Below are positions 18,077-26,415 of a stretch of DNA of 64,000 nucleotides, one piece after another. The first letter of the stretch is position 1. Each line of letters begins with the position of its first letter. The position numbers and the translations under genes were made by a program. Below the pieces are notes generated by a model. The model was not told where the DNA came from and made no database searches. It saw only the letters and a list, made by a program, of their open reading frames with translations. The DNA comes from an uncultured Polaribacter sp. Its GTDB lineage: Bacteria > Bacteroidota > Bacteroidia > Flavobacteriales > Flavobacteriaceae. Where the stretch lies: the NCBI GenBank assembly GCA_943787375.1, contig CALSME010000001.1, forward strand, positions 284,142-348,141, given 5' to 3'.

Positions 18077-19120
18077 TTATTTCAATATGAGTTTGCCTAT
18101 TTTATTGTTGCCAGACAACCACGCTGTATTTATATCTACAAACTGAATGGCATAATAGCCCTCTTTTGATACCTCCTTCCATGTCTTTCCAGCATCATTT
18201 GAAAAAGCAATCCCTGTTTTACCCACTGCAAAAATCTCTTGTCCCTGAGTTCCTGGAACATATTGTACACAACTTTTATAGTTTGGAATTTGCGAATCTG
18301 CAACCAATTTCCAAGTTTTCCCACCATCAGAAGTAATGGCTTTATTTGCGGTGTTTTCTGAGGACTTTGAATAATCTCCGCCCATTATAATTCCATGATT
18401 CATATCATAAAAATCTATAGAATAAATACCTTGAGGCCCTTTTCCTTGAACGATAGGGGTATTGTAAATTTCCCAGGTTTTTCCATAATCGTTTGATTTT
18501 AAGATTCGTGCTTTTTTTCCTCCAGAAGCAATCCATACCGTACTTCCTTTTATTTTTATATTGGTATTGCTAGCTGCAAAAAAAGCTTCTCCTTCTTCAA
18601 AAATTGGTAATGAGCTACAGGGTAATTTTTGCCAAGTTTTTCCTCGATCTTCTGTGACAATAATAGAAGCACAATTTTCTGTTGGATCTCCTACTGCAAT
18701 TGCATGCACCTTATCTTCAAAAAAATGCATTGCGTCATAAAATACCTTTTCATTCTTTTCTGAATAAACCAAACTTGTTTTTCCTTCTGATAATTTATAT
18801 AACAAAGCTGGGTTTCCAATCGAAAGTGCAAAATAATCGGTTCCATTAAAAGCAATACTTCTAAAATTAGGTATTATGGAGTCTTGGTAGCTAGGGAAAT
18901 AAACTTGTGAACGCTTTTCATCTTCTGAAAAAATCCCAATGATACCGCTTGAGCCTGCGAAGGCAACACTAGTTGAATCGATGACTTGGATTGCTCGAAT
19001 GCTTGTATTTTTTATATGAAAGCTTTTTATTACTACAGATTCAATGGTTCTAGGTTGATAGGGGGGTTGGCAAGAAATTAAAATAATTGCTACCAAAATA
19101 AGGATTGGAAATCTTTTCAT
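18077..19120 (-). CDS. BNR/YCF48-like beta-propeller lipoprotein
   Basis: This 347-residue protein starts with a lipoprotein signal (MKRFPILILVAIILISCQPP). The mature part has repeated Asp-box-like units (TEDRGKTWQKL, SNDYGKTWEIY, SDGGKTWKLV, SNDAGKTWKEV), typical of sialidase-like or YCF48-type propellers. Such proteins are often annotated as oxidoreductases or photosystem II assembly factors in Bacteroidetes, without evidence. I see no catalytic residue set. It is anchored in the envelope and divergent from the patatin gene. Confidence 0.75.
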   Translation of the reverse strand: MKRFPILILVAIILISCQPPYQPRTIESVVIKSFHIKNTSIRAIQVIDSTSVAFAGSSGIIGIFSEDEKRSQVYFPSYQDSIIPNFRSIAFNGTDYFALSIGNPALLYKLSEGKTSLVYSEKNEKVFYDAMHFFEDKVHAIAVGDPTENCASIIVTEDRGKTWQKLPCSSLPIFEEGEAFFAASNTNIKIKGSTVWIASGGKKARILKSNDYGKTWEIYNTPIVQGKGPQGIYSIDFYDMNHGIIMGGDYSKSSENTANKAITSDGGKTWKLVADSQIPNYKSCVQYVPGTQGQEIFAVGKTGIAFSNDAGKTWKEVSKEGYYAIQFVDINTAWLSGNNKIGKLILK

Positions 19121-19167
19121 TTTTGATATTTTTACACAACGAAATTAATGAATACAAATTGAGTTTT

Positions 19168-20088
19168 ATGAAAAAAGCATTGGTAATTTCTGGTGGTGGG
19201 AGCAAAGGCGCATTTGCTGGGGGTGTTGCACAGTATTTAATGAAGGAGGAAAGAAAAGAGTATGATCTCTTTTTAGGAACTTCTACAGGAAGTCTTATGG
19301 TCTCGCATTTAGCATTAGGAAAATTAGATGCATTAAAGAAATTGTATACCAATGTCGATCAAAAATCAATTTTTAGTAATAGCCCTTTTACCATTCGAAA
19401 AGTTGCTGGCGAAAAAGTAATTAGTATCAATCACTTGAACACACTTTGGAACTTTATCAAAGGAAGAAAAACATTTGGTGAAAGCAAAAATTTACGAAAA
19501 CTCATTAAAGAAAATATTACACTAGAAATGTACGATTTAATTAGAAATAATCATAAAGAAGTGGTGGTAACGATTTCTAATTTAACTGCCAATAAGATTG
19601 AATACAAATCGATCAATGATTGTTCATATGAAGACTTTTGTGATTGGATTTGGGGATCTTGTAACTATGTGCCTTTTATGAGTTTGTTAGAAAAGGACCA
19701 TTGCCAATACGGAGATGGCGGTTTCGGAGCTTTAATTCCAATTCGAGAAGCCATTTTAAGAGGTGCTACAGAGATTGATGCCATTATTCTCGATACAGAA
19801 GTTACTCAATTAAATCGAATGCCTTCTAAAAACCCTTTTTCACTGCTGTTTGATGTATTTGACTTTATGCTAACCCATGTCGAAAAACACAATATTACCA
19901 TTGGAAAATTAGCCGCAAACAATAAAAATGTTACTTTAAACTTATACTACACTCCAACGGTTTTAACCACAAATTCATTAGTGTTTGATAAGAAATTGAT
20001 GCGCTCCTGGTGGGAATCAGGATTTATCTATGCGAAGACGAAACAAGAAGTGGATATGAGTGCGTTTAGGCCAAATACAATAGACTAA
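19168..20088 (+). CDS. patatin-like phospholipase
   Basis: Patatins are Ser-Asp dyad lipid acyl hydrolases. The oxyanion glycine loop SGGGSKGAF is at residues 8-16, the nucleophile elbow GTSTGS follows, and the catalytic Asp lies in YGDGGFG. The track ORF begins 21 codons earlier. I chose the ATG at 19168 because MKKALVISGGGSKGAF is the standard patatin N-terminus, giving 306 residues. No signal peptide is visible, so it is probably cytoplasmic or delivered by another route. The neighbouring minus-strand gene is decayed. Confidence 0.88.
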   Translation: MKKALVISGGGSKGAFAGGVAQYLMKEERKEYDLFLGTSTGSLMVSHLALGKLDALKKLYTNVDQKSIFSNSPFTIRKVAGEKVISINHLNTLWNFIKGRKTFGESKNLRKLIKENITLEMYDLIRNNHKEVVVTISNLTANKIEYKSINDCSYEDFCDWIWGSCNYVPFMSLLEKDHCQYGDGGFGALIPIREAILRGATEIDAIILDTEVTQLNRMPSKNPFSLLFDVFDFMLTHVEKHNITIGKLAANNKNVTLNLYYTPTVLTTNSLVFDKKLMRSWWESGFIYAKTKQEVDMSAFRPNTID

Positions 20089-20089
20089 T

Positions 20090-20870
20090 TTATTTGAATT
20101 CAAGATACATATTGTTTCCTGTTAGTGTCGTTAATTTTGAATTTGAAATTTCTTTTGGGTATTCTTTTTTTCGAGAATGAAAATCTCCTCTAACTCCTGT
20201 TAAGACGTAATTGATGGATCGGTCAAGAAGCGGATCAGTTTGTTCACCTAAAATACCTAAATTCCCGAAATATTCTCCCAATTCAATTCCAGGTAAAGTT
20301 ACTTCAGGAAGATATCCATTGATTTCATTTTGATTGTCTTTGTTTGTAATTTCAAAGACAATAGGTTGTATTGCATAGCGATGATTTAGATTAAAATTCG
20401 AGCCATTTTTCCTAAAACCATACCTCTTGTAACGCCCTTTGTAGTTGCATCCGATTCTGGAATTACATACCTCATATCACCAATACATTGCTCATAGTCA
20501 TTTTATGACGAACCAAACCAAACTCTATTCCGTTGTTTAGCGTAACCCCATGAAAAGCATTTTCTAGTACCGTATAATTATTAACAATCCATGAAAACCG
20601 ATCCGTTGGTCTTAAAAGCTGGCCTTCAAAAATATTTTCTGGATTTGAAAATCCCGCGAGATAATTGTTCAATGTTGTTTGAGATTTAAATCGGTTGTCA
20701 GCTAATTCTGGCTTTAAACTTTGCCAAAAATAGTAGGCATTTAAGCCCTTACATACAAAGTCGTTTATTTCAATGTTTTTTGGAATCACTTCCGTTTTAG
20801 AAGCGCAATTATATAAAAAGAATAGCAGTAATAAAACCAGTTAAAATATACGAAAAATAGCAAATTTCAT
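20090..20870 (-). pseudogene. decayed S41-family (C-terminal processing type) peptidase lipoprotein
   Basis: Read on the minus strand from the ATG at 20870, the gene shows three lesions. Codon 10 of a lipoprotein signal is TAA (MKFAIFRIF-stop-LVLLLLFFLYNCASK). After NDFVCKGLNAYYFWQ to MTMSNV the frame shifts by one base (about 20478-20490), and GDMRYVIPESDATTKGVTRGM continues in another frame. It then jumps, near 20405-20425, to the C-terminal part (RYAIQPIVFEITNK to YLEFK). The PDZ core and the serine peptidase domain are missing, so an internal deletion is inferred from the usual length of about 480 residues. The N- and C-terminal pieces resemble flavobacterial S41 peptidases as I know them. 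Confidence 0.8.
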
Positions 20871-21030
20871 AGTATATTGTTTTTTCTAGTAACGAATTTT
20901 AAAACGTACTCATATTTATTATTTTTTATTATTTGTAACAAATTAAAATTCAACTCGTCGTAATTAAGTAAATCAGATATACAATAGGGTTTTGTATCAA
21001 AATAAGGAAATTAGTATAATCAAGGCAACA

Positions 21031-21540
21031 ATGAAGCAATCCGATTTTTTAAAAATTGTGTTTCCTTTTAAAAACAAGGTTTTTAGATTTGCAAAAAGAC
21101 TTTTAGTTTCTACTGAAGAAGCTGAAGATGCGACTCAAGAGTTGTTTTTGAAATTATGGAAAAACAAAGAAAAGATTGCCGATTATAAAAATATTGAAGC
21201 ATTTGCAATGACCATGACAAAGAACTATTGTTATGATCGATTAAAATCGAAGCAAGCAAGTAATTTAACTCTAATACATAGTAACTATCAAGAAAAAGAG
21301 ACCAGTTTAGATAAAAAAATTGAATACCAAGATAGTGTAAACCAAGTACATCGATTGATTCAAAAGTTACCTGAACAACAGAAAATTATTATTCAGCTTA
21401 GAGACATTGAACAATATGATTATGATGAAATTTCGAAAATAGTTGATATGCAACCGACTGCAGTGAGAGTTGCACTCAGCAGAGCAAGAAAGACAATTAG
21501 GCAAGAACTTACAAAAACACATAACTATGGAGTTAGCTAA
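21031..21540 (+). CDS. ECF-type RNA polymerase sigma factor
   Basis: This 169-residue protein has sigma region 2 (FRFAKRLLVSTEEAEDATQELFLKLWKN) and region 4 with a helix-turn-helix (IIIQLRDIEQYDYDEISKIVDMQPTAVRVALSRARKTIR). The track ORF starts at a TTG 39 bases earlier; I use the ATG at 21031, which matches the family N-terminus (MKQSDFLKIVFPFKNKVFRFAKR). It heads an operon with a membrane-anchored regulator, whose start overlaps its end by 14 bases, and two DUF4252 genes. It likely directs transcription of this operon and others. Confidence 0.9.
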   Translation: MKQSDFLKIVFPFKNKVFRFAKRLLVSTEEAEDATQELFLKLWKNKEKIADYKNIEAFAMTMTKNYCYDRLKSKQASNLTLIHSNYQEKETSLDKKIEYQDSVNQVHRLIQKLPEQQKIIIQLRDIEQYDYDEISKIVDMQPTAVRVALSRARKTIRQELTKTHNYGVS

Positions 21541-21949
21541 CATAGAAAAATTAGTAGAAAAATACTTAAATGCAGAAACATCTTTGCAAGAAGAGGCAAC
21601 CTTGAAAAACTATTTCATCGAAGGTACAATTGCTCCTCACTTACAAGAATATGAATCTTTATTTTGTTATTTCTCGAATACCAAAGAAGAAATTTTTACA
21701 AAAAACATTCAATTAGAAACTGAAAAACCGCGAGGTAAAAAATTGAAATGGCTTTCTGTAGCTGCTTCTTTAGCAGTATTAGTAAGTGTTTTTTTTGGTA
21801 GTCAGGAATATGAAAAATACCAACAAAAAAAAACATTTGCACAAGTAAGTTATGCGCTTAATATGCTTTCTCTAAATCTTAAAAAAGGAGAGAGAGTTAT
21901 CGCAAAGGTACAAACCTATGAAAACAGGATCAATACGATTTTAGAATAA
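21527..21949 (+). CDS. putative anti-sigma factor (single-pass membrane protein)
   Basis: The protein has 140 residues from the ATG at 21527, inside the end of the sigma gene; the track ORF extends upstream through sigma sequence and is too long. An N-terminal helical region (MELANIEKLVEKYLNAETSLQEE) resembles the sigma-binding part of anti-sigma factors. One membrane helix follows (WLSVAASLAVLVSVFFG, about residues 78-94), then a short periplasmic tail. Its 14-base overlap with the sigma gene suggests translational coupling. The role is inferred from position and topology. Confidence 0.72.
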   Translation: MELANIEKLVEKYLNAETSLQEEATLKNYFIEGTIAPHLQEYESLFCYFSNTKEEIFTKNIQLETEKPRGKKLKWLSVAASLAVLVSVFFGSQEYEKYQQKKTFAQVSYALNMLSLNLKKGERVIAKVQTYENRINTILE

Positions 21950-21989
21950 AAACCAAGTAAATTAGTAAAACCAAGTAACGTTAGAAATT

Positions 21990-22508
21990 ATGAAAAAATT
22001 AGTAATAGTAGTCGCCTTTTTAATTGCATCGTCAGCAAGCTATGCACAATCATTTTTTGATAAATTAGAGGATATGGATGGGGTAGACGTGGTTGTAGTA
22101 ACCAAGGATGCTTTCGAAATGCTATCGAAATTTAAAGACATTCAATTAGAAGGCAATCAAACCATGAAGGTTTTTAGCCTGATTAAAGAATTAAAAGAAT
22201 TAAGAGTTTTTACTACAGATGATTCCGCTATTGCCAATAAAATGGATGAGATGGTTTCTAAATCGATTAAAAGCAATCGTTTAACAGAGTTAATGCGTGT
22301 CAAAGATGATGACTCTCGCGTTAAAATTTATGTAAAAACTACGAAAAAGAAAGATTATGTGAGTGAGGTTTTAATGTTTGTAAAAGGCATTGAGAAGAAA
22401 ACAAAAGAAAATGTAGACTCTGTAATTATTTCGTTGATAGGAAGTATTGATGTCAATAAAATAGCAGAAATTACTGATACTTTTGTAAACGAAACCAATA
22501 AAAAGTAG
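21990..22508 (+). CDS. DUF4252 domain protein (secreted)
   Basis: This 172-residue protein has a Sec signal peptide (MKKLVIVVAFLIASSASYAQ), so it is periplasmic or secreted. The mature part matches the DUF4252 pattern as I know it (FFDKLEDMDGVDVVVVTKDAFEML at its start, KIYVKTTKKKDYVSEVLMFV in the middle). The function of the family is unknown. It is the third gene of the sigma operon, 40 bases after the anti-sigma gene, and a paralog follows it. Confidence 0.8.
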   Translation: MKKLVIVVAFLIASSASYAQSFFDKLEDMDGVDVVVVTKDAFEMLSKFKDIQLEGNQTMKVFSLIKELKELRVFTTDDSAIANKMDEMVSKSIKSNRLTELMRVKDDDSRVKIYVKTTKKKDYVSEVLMFVKGIEKKTKENVDSVIISLIGSIDVNKIAEITDTFVNETNKK

Positions 22509-22549
22509 TTTCTCTTAATAATAAAATTTTAAATTTTACAAAAAAAATC

Positions 22550-23092
22550 ATGAAAAAGTCAACCCTTATCATCTCCATTTTGTTTTTGCTTCTTTTAGTT
22601 AGTGCTTGTAATAATGAAAAATCATTACAAGCCTATATCATAGACAGCAGTGAAAAAGAAGCCTTTATGTATGGTGACCTTCCAGTTGGATTGATCCTTA
22701 CACCAAAGGAAAATGCTTCTGATGAAGTAAAAGAAACGATAAAAAGTATTAAAAAAATGAATGTTGTATTTTTTAAAAAAACAAAAGAAAATGATGCTGC
22801 ATTTGAAACAGAAAAATCAAAATTAAAAAATATATTCACAAATAAAACATATAAAACCTTAGGCAGTTTCAAAGCAAAAGGAATGAATATGAAGTTGTAT
22901 TATACAGGTGAAACAGATCATATTACCGAAGTAATCGCTTTTGGATATAGTAAAGATGTTGGAGTGGGTATTGCTCGGTTGTTAGGTAAAAACATGAACC
23001 CAGTTCGAATTATGGAAATGATGAACAGTATTGAATTAGATACCGACATGATTAAGTTAGGACAATTTAAAGCTGTTTTTAACGAAAAGTAA
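22550..23092 (+). CDS. DUF4252-like lipoprotein
   Basis: This 180-residue protein has a lipoprotein signal (ILFLLLLVSACNNEK). Its mature part has the same general plan as the previous gene, including a MKLYYTGETDHITEVIAFGY segment and a C-terminal helix pair, and is probably a divergent paralog. The pair, one soluble and one lipid-anchored, closes the sigma operon and is followed by a terminator. I see no enzyme motif. Confidence 0.72.
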   Translation: MKKSTLIISILFLLLLVSACNNEKSLQAYIIDSSEKEAFMYGDLPVGLILTPKENASDEVKETIKSIKKMNVVFFKKTKENDAAFETEKSKLKNIFTNKTYKTLGSFKAKGMNMKLYYTGETDHITEVIAFGYSKDVGVGIARLLGKNMNPVRIMEMMNSIELDTDMIKLGQFKAVFNEK

Positions 23093-23115
23093 AAAACTAA
23101 TCTCATGATACCTTT

Positions 23116-23148
23116 AAACTGTAATTCCGAAAAGAGTTGCAGTTTTTT
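23116..23148 (+). terminator. terminator of the sigma / DUF4252 operon
   Basis: A 9-bp stem (aaactgtaa / ttgcagttt, one G-U pair) with a 12-base loop is followed by a T run. Confidence 0.7.
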
Positions 23149-23216
23149 CTTTTTAACGGGTAGTTAACATGTTAGACACATTAATTTCTTATTTTTGGAT
23201 TTTACGGATATACCCT

Positions 23217-25658
23217 ATGAAATTTCAACAACTATTATTCCTTTTAATATATTTTACAGTTGCATCAATTTTTGCACAGCAATCCACTGAATATAGAGGA
23301 GAGAGAGAAAAACTCCATCTCTTAGAACACACAAAATTAAAAGTTGATTTTAATTTCAAAGAAAAGCAGCTTAATGGTGAAGCTTGGATTACTCTGAAGC
23401 CATATTTCTTTTCAACAAACAAACTTATTTTAGATGCAAAAGGGATGCTTATTCATCAAGTAATGCTAAAGGACAAAAAATTAGATTTTAATTATGATAA
23501 TTTTAAATTGCGCATCGATTTACCAAAAAAATACACAAAAGAAGAGTCCTATACGCTCTATATTAAATATACGGCAAGACCCGAGAAAGTAACCCAAAAA
23601 GGAAGTGCAGCAATAAACAGTGCAAAAGGATTGTATTTTATAAATGCTGACGGTTCTGATAAAAACAAACCGACACAAATTTGGACACAAGGGGAAACAG
23701 AAGCAAGTAGTTGTTGGTTTCCAACGATAGACAGTCCAAATCAGAAATCTTCCCAAGAAATTTACATGACGGTTCCAAATCAATACCAAACGCTTTCAAA
23801 TGGAGTCTTAGTAAGTCAAATAAAAGATGGTGCTAACCGAACAGATTACTGGAGATTTGATCAAAAACATGCACCTTATTTATTTTTCATGGGAGTTGGC
23901 AAATTTGAAGTAATCAAAGATGTTTATCAAAATATTCCTATTGAATATTATGTTGAAAAAGAATATGCACCCTATGCCAAGGACATTTTTGGGGATACTC
24001 CCGAAATGATAGGTTTCTTTTCTACACTTTTGGGTATAGAATACCCATGGAACAAATACAGTCAAATTGTAGTAAGAGACTATGTGAGTGGAGCTATGGA
24101 AAATACGACTGCGGTTGTTCATGGTGAACAAGCCTATCAAAAACTGGGGCAATTAATTGATGAAAATAAACATGAAAATACCATAGCGCATGAAATTTTT
24201 CATCATTGGTTTGGCAATTATGTTACCGCAGAAAGCTGGGCAAACCTATCTTTGAATGAATCTTTTGCAAATTATAGTGAATACTTGTGGAGGGAACATA
24301 AGTATGGGAAACAAGAAGCAAATGCACATTTGTTTGAGAATAATTTAGCCTATTTAGATGGTCAGAATTCTGATAAAAATTTGGTTCGTTTTAACTACTC
24401 TAATCAAGAAGATTTATTTGACTTGGTGAGTTATAACAAAGGAGGAGCGGTATTGCACATGCTTCGAAATTATTTAGGAGATGCTGCTTTCTTTAAAGGA
24501 TTAAATTTATATTTAACAGAGCACAAGTATAAGACGGCAGAAGTACATCAGCTTCGACTGGCTTTTGAAAAATTGACAGGAAAAGATTTAAATTGGTTTT
24601 TTAATCAGTGGTTTTTTGGAGCAAACCACCCACAAATAGAAGTTTCTTACGATTACAATATCATACAAGACAAGGTGACTGTTAATATTATCCAGTTACA
24701 AGCGGAGAAGTTTAAATTTCCTTTTGCGATTGATATATACGAAAATGGAATCCCTAGAAGAGAGCATGTTTTTGTGGACGGAAATGACGCTTCTTTTACA
24801 TTTTCATACCGAAAACAACCCGATTTTATTCAAGTAAATGCTGATGGAGTTTTACTCTGTGAAATTACCGAAAACAATGTTTTAAGTGATTATATTTTTC
24901 AACTAAAAAATGCGGAAAATTACAGCGATCGAAGAAAAGCTTTACTGGAGGTTGTTAAAAAACAAGATGACAAAGCTGCCTTTAATGCAGTTGTAGAAGC
25001 TTTAAATGATTCTTATTACAAGCTCCGAATACTGGCATTAGAAAATATCGATTTAATTCATAAGTTTTCTAAAAAAGAAGCAATTCGTGAAATTGCTAAA
25101 ATTGCGGCTTCAGATCCAAAAACGTTGGTAAAATCGGCTGCTATTGAAACCTTAGGGAAGTTATTAGATCCTGAGTTAAAGTCAATTTTCATTAAAAATC
25201 TAGAGAGCAAGTCCTATGCGGTTATTGGTAAGAGTTTGGTTGCTTTGTATTATGTAGATCCACAAATGGCGGTTGAAAAATCAAAATCATTGCCCAATGA
25301 AATTCGAAAAATACTAGCAACACCATTGACCCGAATTTTTATTGAGGAAAAAGATCAAGAGGAGCTCCCATTTATAGCACAAAATATACTCTCTGGGATG
25401 TATTTGACTGGGGATAACAAAACCAAAGCAATCTATCAAAAAGCATTTCGACAGATTGCAGAGAGCAATAACAAAGAAGCAATTAAAAATTTAGTTGAAG
25501 ACATGATTGTTAAAGGAATTCAATACAAGAGTTTTAATTTTGATAAAGTAATGATCAACCAGATGAGAAGAATGATTCAAATTCAAAAAAAACAAAATAA
25601 ATCGAATAAAAAAGTCAACATTCAGATTATTAAAACGGCAATGGCAGCGCTTATTTAA
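23217..25658 (+). CDS. M1-family aminopeptidase with HEAT-like C-terminal domain
   Basis: This 813-residue protein starts with a signal peptide (MKFQQLLFLLIYFTVASIFAQ), so it acts outside the cytoplasm. The exopeptidase GAMEN motif is present (SGAMENTTAVVHG). The zinc site HEIFHHWFGN is followed by NESFAN with the third ligand, giving the full HEXXH-18-E set. A beta domain and a C-terminal helical region with HEAT-like repeats (about residues 570-790) follow. The track ORF starts 16 codons earlier; I use 23217 because the signal peptide begins there. It probably releases amino acids from peptides in the periplasm. Confidence 0.93.
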   Translation: MKFQQLLFLLIYFTVASIFAQQSTEYRGEREKLHLLEHTKLKVDFNFKEKQLNGEAWITLKPYFFSTNKLILDAKGMLIHQVMLKDKKLDFNYDNFKLRIDLPKKYTKEESYTLYIKYTARPEKVTQKGSAAINSAKGLYFINADGSDKNKPTQIWTQGETEASSCWFPTIDSPNQKSSQEIYMTVPNQYQTLSNGVLVSQIKDGANRTDYWRFDQKHAPYLFFMGVGKFEVIKDVYQNIPIEYYVEKEYAPYAKDIFGDTPEMIGFFSTLLGIEYPWNKYSQIVVRDYVSGAMENTTAVVHGEQAYQKLGQLIDENKHENTIAHEIFHHWFGNYVTAESWANLSLNESFANYSEYLWREHKYGKQEANAHLFENNLAYLDGQNSDKNLVRFNYSNQEDLFDLVSYNKGGAVLHMLRNYLGDAAFFKGLNLYLTEHKYKTAEVHQLRLAFEKLTGKDLNWFFNQWFFGANHPQIEVSYDYNIIQDKVTVNIIQLQAEKFKFPFAIDIYENGIPRREHVFVDGNDASFTFSYRKQPDFIQVNADGVLLCEITENNVLSDYIFQLKNAENYSDRRKALLEVVKKQDDKAAFNAVVEALNDSYYKLRILALENIDLIHKFSKKEAIREIAKIAASDPKTLVKSAAIETLGKLLDPELKSIFIKNLESKSYAVIGKSLVALYYVDPQMAVEKSKSLPNEIRKILATPLTRIFIEEKDQEELPFIAQNILSGMYLTGDNKTKAIYQKAFRQIAESNNKEAIKNLVEDMIVKGIQYKSFNFDKVMINQMRRMIQIQKKQNKSNKKVNIQIIKTAMAALI

Positions 25659-25683
25659 GTCTAAATCGTTGTTTATAATTGTT

Positions 25684-25712
25684 AAAAGTGATGGAATTCC
25701 ATCACTTTTTTT
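25684..25712. terminator. bidirectional terminator between M1 peptidase and XRE gene
   Basis: The stem aaaagtgatgg / ccatcactttt around a central aatt has A and T runs on its two sides, serving both convergent genes. It touches the last base of the XRE stop codon. Confidence 0.8.
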
Positions 25713-26071
25713 TATTTGTGATACTCATCAAAAGTACCATCTTTATAGAAAACCACAATTCTTTTGATTTTTTTACCATTAACATCGGTTATCGGTGCTG
25801 AATTTGTAGATTCTTTTACAGATGGCATAGGAGCGTATAGTTCTCGTTTAGGGAATTCTCCAAGACCATTTAATAACCATTGGATGTCAACGTCCGAAAA
25901 AACACCTGTTACTTTTAAGATAAAATCGAGACTCGGTTTGTTTCTGCCTGACAATATATGGGAGATACTAGAGCGTTGTACACCAATCTTATCTGCAAAT
26001 AAAGATGCCGTAAGTTGATGGGTTTCCATCACTTTCTTTAATCGATTTGTAAATTCAACAATGTTTACCAA
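25712..26071 (-). CDS. XRE-family helix-turn-helix regulator (CI-like)
   Basis: This 119-residue protein has an N-terminal HTH: FADKIGVQRSSISHILSGRNKPSLDFILKV. It continues with the IQWLLNGLGEFPK signature typical of a Bacteroidetes CI-like group. The C-terminal half is a short acidic and basic tail (KKIKRIVVFYKDGTFDEYHK). The start is a TTG (TTG GTA AAC), matching the MVN start of relatives. It is divergent from the M14 peptidase gene across a 344-base gap with a 12-bp palindrome, a plausible operator. Confidence 0.82.
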   Translation of the reverse strand: MVNIVEFTNRLKKVMETHQLTASLFADKIGVQRSSISHILSGRNKPSLDFILKVTGVFSDVDIQWLLNGLGEFPKRELYAPMPSVKESTNSAPITDVNGKKIKRIVVFYKDGTFDEYHK

Positions 26072-26415
26072 TGTAATTATTTTTAATATTACAAAAGTAA
26101 CTTAACTTTAATTAGGAAACAATAGGAAGTTTTTTTTTAACATTTTATTTTTAAAAAAGTTAAACTTAAACATTAGGTAGGGTATTTAATTTACTAACAT
26201 ATAGTATTTTATATATTTATAATAATAAATCTCTATTCTTTGTGTTTTATGGAAGGTTACAAATTTAAACAACGGAGTATTTGTTTACAATAATATCTTT
26301 TTTCATTAAAAATACAGTTTACAATTGTAATATATCTTGAGTATACATTTGTAAAAAAATAACTTGCCAACAAAACTGAATTGAGTATTTTTGAGATGGA
26401 TAAAGAATTCAATTT
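26072..26415. other. 344-base gene-free stretch between XRE and M14 genes
   Basis: Very A+T-rich sequence with no convincing ORF. It holds the perfect 12-bp palindrome TTACAATTGTAA (26319-26330) and a promoter-like pair just after it. Nothing else is recognised. Confidence 0.6.
26325..26351 (+). promoter_or_regulatory. candidate promoter of the M14 peptidase
   Basis: TTG, a 16-base spacer and TACATTTG fit the Bacteroidetes promoter with a slightly short spacer. The TTG lies inside the TTACAATTGTAA palindrome, so a bound repressor would block it. Confidence 0.45.

Noticed and set aside
18077-19120. Photosystem II assembly factor / oxidoreductase label for the BNR protein
   Set aside because: Only the propeller repeats match such names; nothing supports photosynthesis or a redox site.
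20992-21030. Upstream TTG start of the sigma gene
   Set aside because: The ATG at 21031 matches the family N-terminus; the extra 13 residues do not.
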